DNA of 6,580 nt from assembly GCA_036378375.1 (NCBI GenBank), contig DASUWQ010000038.1, forward strand, positions 1 to 6,580. Direction: 5' to 3'. The notes beneath the pieces were generated by a model. The model was not told the origin of the DNA. It ran no database searches and saw only the letters and a list, made by a program, of their open reading frames with translations. The position numbers and the translations under genes are program-made. Numbering within the stretch: position 1 is the first letter of the stretch; each line of letters begins with the position of its first letter. This DNA comes from JAFAVN01 sp036378375 (GTDB lineage: Bacteria > Verrucomicrobiota > Verrucomicrobiia > Chthoniobacterales > JAFAMB01). Positions 1-5,181 of the stretch are shown here, one piece after another.

Positions 1-4
1 TTAA

Positions 5-22
5 AGCCTGGTTAACCGGGCT
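5..22. repeat. Short near-palindrome at the window edge
   Basis: AGCC and GGCT flank GG-TTAA-CC, with one T/G position between the inner and outer pairs. Read on the minus strand it lies downstream of the Hsp70 stop codon and is followed by TTTAA, so it could be a weak transcript end. The T tract is too short for a confident terminator call. It may instead be part of an interspersed intergenic repeat shared with the hairpin at 31-45. Confidence 0.35.
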
Positions 23-30
23 AAGTCTTT

Positions 31-45
31 TGTCCCTTCGGGACA
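31..45. repeat. Hairpin TGTCCC-TTC-GGGACA
   Basis: This is a perfect 6-bp inverted repeat with a 3-nt TTC loop, 44 bp beyond the Hsp70 stop codon. No T tract follows on either strand, so it is not a classical intrinsic terminator. Two hairpins with the same TTC loop occur at 2153-2169 and 2223-2233, which suggests a common class of intergenic repeat. Confidence 0.55.
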
Positions 46-72
46 TCAGTCCCACACGCTGATACGCCCCGC

Positions 73-86
73 GCCAAACGCCAAAC
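73..86. repeat. Two copies of heptamer GCCAAAC
   Basis: Two perfect tandem copies of a 7-bp unit end three bases before the stop codon of the minus-strand Hsp70 gene. Two copies alone could be chance. They are listed because longer 7-bp tandem arrays occur at two other gene boundaries in this window (2274-2350 and 3741-3771). Confidence 0.4.
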
Positions 87-88
87 GC

Positions 89-1972
89 TCACTCCATTCG
101 GAGCTGGAAGTCGAGTTTCCAGCGACGATCCGACCGGGTATGCTTCATCCAGAGCTCCAGGTTTCCCAGCTCAGTCACCACCGGATTGATCATCACCGGA
201 ATCATTTGACCTTCAGGAAATCCTTCGACTGCGGGCAACGACACCTCGACTCTGCTGGTTTCTTCCAGCTCCCGTTCGGCATTCGAGATGATCTGCCCAG
301 GCACATCTCCGCTGCGCATTTCGGATGCAAAAAAGCGAAAATCGGCCGGTTGACCAACCGTGAGCCCGAACTCCTCTTGATTGATCAGCAATTCGCTCCC
401 TTCTTCCATTCCCTGGGGCACGACACACACGGCTTTAATTGCCGGCTTGAATCCCGGGATCGCGGGCATCGTCGATTCCAAACCAATATAGTAAGACCGC
501 GCCGTCCCCGCCTTAATCCGAATCCCTTTGCCGGTGGAGCGGTTGCGACCGTACAAGGCAGCTCCTTTAGCAACCGCGAGGTCTGGTTGGAATCCCTCCA
601 GCTCTCGAACAGCGATCCCATCATTCCACGAAGCGAGAAGGTCGAGGACGCGCTTTCGAATCGGCGCGGCGTTGAATACGCCCCCATTAAAAAGCACGGC
701 AGTGGGCGTGATGTATTCGCTTCCGAGTGCCTGCGATTTCATCAGCGAAACTAGCGTTTCACTGCCTTTCACGTTGATCAGGCTGCGCCTCAGGAAACGC
801 GCGAGATGCTTGCTGATAACCGGATCAGCGGCATAGGGAAGCCCTAACTCCCGAAGTCCTGCCGCCACAGCTTCCTGCGGTAGCTCGGATGGCTTTGTCA
901 GGGGAAAAAAACCATCCAGGACCACTTGCTCAAGTGTGGCGCGGTCGAGTCTTACCGAGACTGTCTTAGCGAGCAAGCTCGAGCCCCTGGATGGAACCGC
1001 TATCTGAGTTTCCGGCAACGACGAGTCTGTGAACAAGCGGACCTTGGCATTACTCGCTGTATGGATCAGAGAAAGAAACTGCCATTCGTCGATCGTTTTT
1101 CCGGCCGCTTCCAGCTGGGTCCTCAGCGTATAAGCCAAGGCCAGGTCCATGTTGTCGCCGCCCAAAAGGATGTGTTCGCCAACACTGATCCGTTCGACTT
1201 CGAGGTTCCCATCTTTTTCGGCAATCGCGATCAGACTAAAATCCGAAGTGCCACCTCCGACGTCGCAGACGAGAACGATGTCCCCAGGACCGACCTGATT
1301 GCGCCAATCTGATCCGGACTGTTCCATCCACGCATAAAAGGCGGCTTGCGGTTCTTCAAGGAGGACCAAGTGAGCGAAACCCGCAGCCAGTGCAGCCTCG
1401 AGCGTCAGATTCCGCGCGACCTCGTCAAATGAGGCGGGAACGGTGATTACAACCTGGCCTTCATCGATATTCCATGATCGGTCTCGCGCCCGTTCAGCGT
1501 TTAAGAACCCTAGCTTCATATGCTCGAGATAAAGCCGGGAACATTCGAGTGCGGAGAGCTTTGGCTCATTGATGTCCGATTTCCATGGCAGAACTGGTTT
1601 CCTCGGATCCACGTGGAAATTCGATAACCAAGACTTGGCTGAGGTGATCAACCGATCTGGAATCAGGGCGCCATGATCTCGTGCAAAATGGCCCACGATC
1701 ACCCCACTGCTTCTCTCTTCCCAAGGAAGACGGAGCTGTTCGGTCGGAAACTCGTCTGGATGCGGAATATAGACCGCAGACGGGAGAGTTGGCTTTTCCC
1801 CAATCCGGTTTGGACCAAGGAGTTGGGTCATCTCGACCATCCCGGTCCAGCCGGTCTCCAAATCTTCGAGAGCAACCGCACTGTTAGTGGTTCCCAGATC
1901 AATTCCGAGGCTGAAGCGTGCGTCGGTTTGGATGTTGGCTGCAGATTCCGAATTCTGAACGGCAAATTCCAC
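89..1972 (-). CDS. Hsp70-family (DnaK-like) ATPase
   Basis: A 627-residue Hsp70-type nucleotide-binding protein, presumably cytosolic. The actin-like ATPase fold is clear: phosphate-1 loop GIDLGTTN at 23-30, VPASFDEVAR at 178-187, the EEPQAA connecting region at 206-211, phosphate-2 DVGGGTSD at 237-244, LGGDNMD at 270-276, and DLAVAKGAALYG at 464-475. The usual adenosine loop is replaced by LFNGGVF at 427-433. The last 110 residues or so form a beta-rich tail ending in DRRWKLDFQLRME. I see no canonical DnaK substrate-binding lid or EEVD-like tail, so this is a specialised Hsp70 and not the housekeeping DnaK. The start is GTG: an in-frame TGA lies seven codons upstream, and no other start precedes the conserved GIDLGTTN. 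The Shine-Dalgarno sequence is poor. It lies downstream of the DUF2760 gene on the same strand, a pairing I recall from other bacteria. The client and pathway are unknown. Confidence 0.93.
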   Translation of the reverse strand: MEFAVQNSESAANIQTDARFSLGIDLGTTNSAVALEDLETGWTGMVEMTQLLGPNRIGEKPTLPSAVYIPHPDEFPTEQLRLPWEERSSGVIVGHFARDHGALIPDRLITSAKSWLSNFHVDPRKPVLPWKSDINEPKLSALECSRLYLEHMKLGFLNAERARDRSWNIDEGQVVITVPASFDEVARNLTLEAALAAGFAHLVLLEEPQAAFYAWMEQSGSDWRNQVGPGDIVLVCDVGGGTSDFSLIAIAEKDGNLEVERISVGEHILLGGDNMDLALAYTLRTQLEAAGKTIDEWQFLSLIHTASNAKVRLFTDSSLPETQIAVPSRGSSLLAKTVSVRLDRATLEQVVLDGFFPLTKPSELPQEAVAAGLRELGLPYAADPVISKHLARFLRRSLINVKGSETLVSLMKSQALGSEYITPTAVLFNGGVFNAAPIRKRVLDLLASWNDGIAVRELEGFQPDLAVAKGAALYGRNRSTGKGIRIKAGTARSYYIGLESTMPAIPGFKPAIKAVCVVPQGMEEGSELLINQEEFGLTVGQPADFRFFASEMRSGDVPGQIISNAERELEETSRVEVSLPAVEGFPEGQMIPVMINPVVTELGNLELWMKHTRSDRRWKLDFQLRME

Positions 1973-2035
1973 TGGAGTAAAATTAGAGTGTCATAACACA
2001 ACCTGACCGCAAGGGAAGTGTCGTGGTCGAGGACC

Positions 2036-2059
2036 GGAGTGATGGAGTAATGGCGTAAC
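2036..2059. repeat. Degenerate octamer tandem repeat, three units
   Basis: The units GGAGTGAT, GGAGTAAT and GGCGTAAC follow each other without gaps, each differing from the previous one by one or two bases. They lie just upstream of the Hsp70 start, in the gap between the DUF2760 and Hsp70 genes. No protein frame or known site explains them. Confidence 0.5.
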
Positions 2060-2152
2060 GCCGGGGACACGCATAAGCATTAGAAGAAAGGACCCGCGGG
2101 CTTTCACCACGAACGACGATGCCCCTGGTTCGGCGTTGATACCCCGGTTCGG

Positions 2153-2233
2153 CCGCCCTTTCAGGGCGGATCTCGGACGGTATCGCCACCCAGGGCTAAA
2201 GCACCTGGGCTATTCTGTGCTCCCGCTTCGCGG
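2153..2233. repeat. Cluster of three GC-rich hairpins
   Basis: Three hairpins are packed into 81 bp of the 395-bp DUF2760-Hsp70 gap. The first, 2153-2169, is CCGCCCT-TTC-AGGGCGG, a perfect 7-bp stem. The second, 2189-2209, pairs CCCAGG with CCTGGG around an inner GC-TAAA-GC stem with one bulged A. The third, 2223-2233, is CCGC-TTC-GCGG. None is followed by a T tract. The arrangement resembles REP-like intergenic repeats that I associate with planctomycete and verrucomicrobial genomes; that link is from memory. In RNA transcribed from the DUF2760 side, these stems would lie between the two coding regions. Confidence 0.6.
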
Positions 2234-2273
2234 CAAAGACCGGCTGTTAGAACCTTCATACCCTCCGCCCTAC

Positions 2274-2350
2274 CAATCACTAATCACTAATCACTAATCA
2301 CCAATCACCAATCACCAATCACCAATCACCAATCACCTGTCACCTGTCAC
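2274..2350. repeat. Heptamer tandem repeat, 11 units
   Basis: Eleven uninterrupted 7-bp units end in CAC. In order they are CAATCAC once, TAATCAC three times, CAATCAC five times and CTGTCAC twice. Identical variants sit in blocks, which is what local slippage or unequal exchange would produce. The array ends 17 bp from the 3' end of the DUF2760 gene and fills part of the gap before Hsp70. It has no spacer structure, so it is not CRISPR. Confidence 0.9.
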
Positions 2351-2367
2351 CCGGAAAACACCTCCGT

Positions 2368-3000
2368 CTACGGAAGTTCCACTTCCGCCGGCGCTATCGC
2401 AGGAAGACGGTCGCTTTTAGCGGTTCTTGGGAGTTTTACGTATTCGGTTCTCCAGCCCTTGTGAATCAGTTTGCCGCTGAAGGGTGGGTTTCCGCTGATC
2501 TTTCCGATGAGCCGGTACTCGTCGGCGGCGTATCCGGCCGGCACGGTGACTCTAGAACCTTCTTCCGCGCCGGAAACGGGAGTGATACTGAAGTGTTCTG
2601 CCAGCACCTCTTTACAACCCTGATGAATTACTCTGGCCGCCGCGCCGACTTGTGCGTCGTCGTAGGTGGTTACATCCTCCATAAGAAAATCTACCAGCCG
2701 GCCCTTCTCCTGAAGAAGAGCTAGAAAAGCCGCAATCTCTCCTTCGGCCTGGCCTGCAGCCGGAGGGGGAGGCGCGACCGTCAGAGGCGCCGGCGAAGGA
2801 ACGCCCGTAGCCACCGGACCGGGCGCTGAAGTTGAGTTGGCCTTTGACTTCCCGCCCAACGAAAGCACAAACACCAGAATCGCCACTAGAACGGCCACGA
2901 TCGCAATGGAAACTGTGTAGGTACTAGCTCCGGGTACGAGCAGCAAACCGTTCAGCACTATCAGAACGACGGCAGCAATTGGTAGATAAGGCTTCATCAT
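2368..3000 (-). CDS. Membrane-anchored DUF2760 protein
   Basis: A 210-residue protein of unknown biochemical function. Two hydrophobic segments at about 6-23 and 29-48 are joined by a very short turn and would form a membrane hairpin. A proline/alanine/serine-rich linker at about 52-82 follows. The conserved C-terminal domain at about 87-210 contains GRLVDFLMEDV (100-110), YDDAQVGAAARVIHQGC (113-129), VTVPAGY (151-157) and SGKLIHKGWR (175-184), which I recognise as the DUF2760 pattern. The start is the first of two adjacent ATG codons; the second, at 2997, is equally possible, and the Shine-Dalgarno sequence is weak. It precedes the Hsp70-family gene on the same strand, and the two families are commonly neighbours. 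A shared role, such as recruiting the Hsp70 to the membrane, is only an inference. The gap to Hsp70 is long for an operon and filled with repeats. Confidence 0.85.
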   Translation of the reverse strand: MMKPYLPIAAVVLIVLNGLLLVPGASTYTVSIAIVAVLVAILVFVLSLGGKSKANSTSAPGPVATGVPSPAPLTVAPPPPAAGQAEGEIAAFLALLQEKGRLVDFLMEDVTTYDDAQVGAAARVIHQGCKEVLAEHFSITPVSGAEEGSRVTVPAGYAADEYRLIGKISGNPPFSGKLIHKGWRTEYVKLPRTAKSDRLPAIAPAEVELP

Positions 3001-3154
3001 AACATCTACTTTAGCCGGGAATGTACACGGAATAGGCAGAACGCGAATGAACGGAAGCCCCGGAGTGAATCCAGCGTCGCCAAGGCTAGGTCGGACGGGG
3101 CAGGTGAGCTGTCGGCAATCCTGTCGTTTAACAGTCGTCTTTTATACCCTTTAC

Positions 3155-3208
3155 TCGCTCTCGGCGATAGTCAGCCAAGCGAAAAAGATCGGGGTTTCGC
3201 CGGAGCGA
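3155..3208. repeat. Inverted repeat in the divergent intergenic region
   Basis: The arms 3155-3167 (TCGCTC-T-CGGCGA) and 3197-3208 (TCGCCGGAGCGA) are complementary over 12 bp apart from one bulged T, with a 29-nt loop. The repeat lies between the divergent DUF2760 gene and the small plus-strand gene at 3262. It could be an operator or leader structure for either side, or another interspersed repeat. No T tract follows. I could not identify convincing -35/-10 boxes in the 261 bp between the two genes. Confidence 0.5.
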
Positions 3209-3261
3209 TAAGGCCGCTTAGAAAAGCCGTTGGGGTCTTGCCCCTGGACTAAGGTCGACGC

Positions 3262-3567
3262 GTGCTAACGAATTGGTGCGATATTCTCCCTGGCGATCAT
3301 AACCGTGCTGATGTGTCAGCCGCATTCGAAAAACTCCCTTACCTACCGCATATGAAACCAAATAGAGAAAAGATAGAAGCCGAAGAGCTGGTAAAGGAAA
3401 GACTGCCTCTTTCTAAATGGGAGCTAACTCCAAAAGAAAGGGAGGATTTTAATAGGGTTATGCGGCTCATGTTTGATGCTGCTAGCATTCTCCGTTACGA
3501 CCTGGAACTAGGAGAAGATGCTCTCGGGAAAACGCTTAAAGAGTTAGCCGATTGGGCAACAAATTGA
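3262..3567 (+). CDS. Hypothetical small protein
   Basis: I do not recognise this protein. It is 101 residues from a GTG start preceded by AAGG at 3251-3254, seven bases upstream. The in-frame ATG at 3352 would give a 71-residue form with no visible Shine-Dalgarno. Residues 31-101 look most protein-like: they are highly charged and helix-prone (KIEAEELVKERL, TPKEREDFNRVMRLMF, LGKTLKELADWA), with no membrane segment or signal peptide. Base composition is visibly richer in A than the flanking genes, especially in the 3' two thirds, which could mean recent acquisition or a degraded remnant. It stands alone between an inverted repeat and a terminator-like hairpin. It could be a chance frame, but the charged amphipathic composition argues for a real gene. 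The exact start is unresolved. Confidence 0.5.
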   Translation: MLTNWCDILPGDHNRADVSAAFEKLPYLPHMKPNREKIEAEELVKERLPLSKWELTPKEREDFNRVMRLMFDAASILRYDLELGEDALGKTLKELADWATN

Positions 3568-3721
3568 CTAAGCAATTGCGCCTCTCGCGTTATCTGGCTG
3601 TCTCAAGTCAATGCCTTAATTAGCAGCGGGCCCGGTCGCAGAATCGGAAACCTCCTGGTTTTACAACTCGCTACCCGGCGCTCCCCTCTCGTCCTACGCG
3701 TGCGCGTCGCTGAGTACCAGG

Positions 3722-3739
3722 AAAGGGCGGAGCCCTTTT
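3722..3739 (+). terminator. Candidate intrinsic terminator
   Basis: AAAGGGC and GCCCTTT form a perfect 7-bp stem around a GGA loop, and the run TTTT at 3736-3739 completes the U tract. It sits 155 bp after the small hypothetical gene and 38 bp before the prenyltransferase start. It probably ends upstream transcription. If the prenyltransferase promoter lies further upstream, the hairpin would act as an attenuator in its leader. The rest of 3568-3777 holds no gene I can support. Confidence 0.6.
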
Positions 3740-3740
3740 G

Positions 3741-3771
3741 ATTTGCTATTTGCTATCTGCTATTTGCTATT
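3741..3771. repeat. Heptamer tandem repeat, four units, before a start codon
   Basis: Four 7-bp units, ATTTGCT, ATTTGCT, ATCTGCT and ATTTGCT, are followed by a partial ATT. The array begins one base after the T tract of the terminator-like hairpin and ends six bases before the GTG of the prenyltransferase gene. It therefore occupies the 5' leader or promoter position. Because 7 is not a multiple of 3 or of the helical turn, a change in copy number would shift any signal spaced across it. Confidence 0.85.
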
Positions 3772-3777
3772 CAGGAA

Positions 3778-4626
3778 GTGTTACAGCGGATTCTTAAATT
3801 CATTCGTTTCTCTCACACCGTTTTCGCGTTGCCATTCGCTGTCGGGTCGATGCTAGTGGCAGCGAAAGGGTTTCCCAGTCTGGTAATAATAGGTCTGATT
3901 CTTTTGGCCATGGTCTTCGCGAGAACCGCGGCGATGGCATTCAATCGGGTCGCTGACTGGGAAACTGACAAGCTTAATCCACGGACTGCCGGACGGCATA
4001 AGCTTGTGTCTAAAGGCACGGCCTATACTCTGGTCAGTTTTTCGAGTATCGCTTTTGTCCTGGTCTGCTCTTTGATTAATCCGATTTGCTTTCTTTTGTC
4101 TCCGGTCGCTCTAGCGGTGATCTTTTTTTATTCGTTCACGAAAAGATTCACTTCGTACACCCAGTTTTTCTTAGGGCTGTCATTGGCGATTGCTCCAGTG
4201 GGCGCCTGGTTAGCCGTACGGGGAGAATTCGCATGGCCGCCGATCATCCTGGCACTGGGCGTTATTTTCTGGGTCGGTGGTTTCGACCTGATTTACGCGA
4301 CTCAGGACTATGACTTCGACCGGAAGCAGGGTCTGCATTCGATGGTCGTTCGGTTTGGGGTCCCCGCGAGTCTTAGGCTGGCGCAAGGGATGCACGCCGT
4401 TTTGCTGCTCTGCCTGCTCGGGTTCGGGATGGTGGCTAATTTGGGCTGGATTTATTATCTTTCGTTGGTAGCGGTCGGTGGCGCGCTGTTCTATGAGCAC
4501 AGAGCTGCGGCCAATCTCGACTTGGCTGGAATCAACCGTGCTTTCTTCCAAAGCAACGCCTTCGTAAGTCTAGTTTTTGTGCTCGCGGTTGGGATGGATG
4601 TGTTGTTGCTGGGCGTGCACTCGTAA
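3778..4626 (+). CDS. UbiA-family aromatic polyprenyltransferase (UbiA/MqnP type)
   Basis: A 282-residue integral membrane enzyme predicted to transfer a polyprenyl chain from its diphosphate to an aromatic ring during quinone synthesis. Both Asp-rich Mg-diphosphate motifs are present: NRVADWETD at 56-64 (N56, D60, D64) and YATQDYDFDRKQG at 173-185 (D177, D179, D181). The N-terminal IRFSHTVFALPF (9-20), NPRTAGR (67-73) and GLHSMVVRFG (185-194) are typical of the branch containing MqnP, which prenylates 1,4-dihydroxy-6-naphthoate in the futalosine menaquinone route. 4-Hydroxybenzoate is the alternative substrate, and sequence alone does not decide. About eight or nine hydrophobic segments fit the family, and the length is normal. 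GTG at 3778 is chosen because the family begins only a few residues before IRFSHT; an in-frame TGA lies at 3739. The purine stretch AGGAA abuts the start, which is unusually close. The stop codon lies in the left tip of the foldback element. Confidence 0.9.
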   Translation: MLQRILKFIRFSHTVFALPFAVGSMLVAAKGFPSLVIIGLILLAMVFARTAAMAFNRVADWETDKLNPRTAGRHKLVSKGTAYTLVSFSSIAFVLVCSLINPICFLLSPVALAVIFFYSFTKRFTSYTQFFLGLSLAIAPVGAWLAVRGEFAWPPIILALGVIFWVGGFDLIYATQDYDFDRKQGLHSMVVRFGVPASLRLAQGMHAVLLLCLLGFGMVANLGWIYYLSLVAVGGALFYEHRAAANLDLAGINRAFFQSNAFVSLVFVLAVGMDVLLLGVHS

Positions 4627-5042
4627 TCGTCCTCGTCCTCGACAATCCGTGAATTGCAGGGCGACCGTACGAATATCCCAGCGCCCGGAGGGGAGCCGCT
4701 TTGCCCACGTTGCGAGTAACCTCACCATGTTTCCTTGCAGGGCTCGATTCGGCCATTACGCATCGCTAACGGGCGGCTCCCGCGAATAACCCAGGGTGTT
4801 GCATTCACCCCTGGCTTCGGTTTCGTTACGGTTCGCCGGTAGAGCTGCAGAGTGATTGAGACGTTCGCGGGAGCCGCCTGTTTTTCGCACGCTTTGGCCG
4901 GATAAGCGCTGAGACGGATTTTGCGGGGGTGACGAGATACGGTCCAAAGCGGCTCCCCTGCAGGCGGGTGGGATGTTGATACCTTCGTCCCGCGATACAA
5001 AATTTCTCGAGGACGAGGACGACGACGAGGACGATTACGAGT
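4619..5042. repeat. 424-bp foldback element with nested inverted arms
   Basis: Tips 4619-4642 and 5007-5042 are exact reverse complements over 24 bp except for a 12-bp insertion (GACGACGAGGAC) in the right copy. Inside, 4689-4703 pairs with 4945-4959 (15 of 15) and 4772-4786 with 4864-4878 (15 of 15). Shorter matches are CGGCCA at 4750-4755 with TGGCCG at 4895-4900, and ATCCCA at 4675-4680 with TGGGAT at 4969-4974. All share an axis near 4824-4825. The stretches between tip and innermost arm are 144 and 143 nt, and the loop is 77 nt. It fills the space between the prenyltransferase gene and the metH leader. I find no transposase and no clear target-site duplication. It could be a MITE-like or foldback repeat, or a structured RNA. 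Open frames inside it look accidental. Confidence 0.8.
4772..4885 (+). terminator. Possible large-loop terminator inside the foldback element
   Basis: The innermost 15-bp GC-rich arms of the element (4772-4786 and 4864-4878) are followed by TG and then TTTTT at 4881-4885. On the plus strand this has the order of an intrinsic terminator for the upstream prenyltransferase gene. The 77-nt loop is far larger than usual, although a local hairpin (CCAGGGTG with CACCCCTGG, 4791-4814, one bulge) would shorten it. This is tentative. Confidence 0.3.
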
Positions 5043-5181
5043 CAGCGGGCTTCGGTGTCACTCGGTGAAATGATTTCTCGCGGAGACTACTCCCGCGGCA
5101 GAATAACCCATCAAGCCATCATGATAAATCAATCTATTCGTTGCGCCGCCGTCCTCCAGGTGTTAGAGGTTTTTCTAGGAT
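5043..5181 (+). other. metH 5' leader with a small hairpin
   Basis: 139 bp separate the foldback element from metH. They contain TCAC-TCG-GTGA at 5058-5068 and a stronger hairpin at 5079-5097, where CGCGGAG pairs with CTCCCGCG with one extra C. I do not recognise a cobalamin, SAM or SAH riboswitch consensus, which are the classes expected before a methionine synthase. AGAGG at 5165-5169 and AGGA at 5177-5180 are the candidate ribosome-binding sequences; neither is ideally spaced. Confidence 0.35.

Noticed and set aside
140..1312. Plus-strand open frames of 102 to 204 residues
   Set aside because: They lie antisense to the clearly conserved Hsp70 gene and show no recognisable motifs; they are composition shadows.
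2274..2350. CRISPR array
   Set aside because: The units are contiguous 7-mers without spacers, and no cas gene is present.
3127..3148. Promoter formed by TTTAAC and TATACC
   Set aside because: The spacing between the two hexamers is about 10 bp, too short for a sigma-70 type promoter.
4722..5000. A 92-residue minus-strand open frame inside the foldback element
   Set aside because: It runs through both arms and the loop of an inverted repeat, has no Shine-Dalgarno or family motif, and is rich in Arg and Pro as expected for a chance frame in GC-rich repeats. Other frames at 4532-4756 and 4577-4789 fail for the same reasons.
4619..5042. Complete insertion sequence or retron
   Set aside because: No transposase or reverse transcriptase frame exists inside or nearby, and I see no target-site duplication. 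Only a non-autonomous or RNA interpretation remains.
5043..5181. Cobalamin, SAM or SAH riboswitch before metH
   Set aside because: I looked for the conserved boxes of these classes and did not find them.
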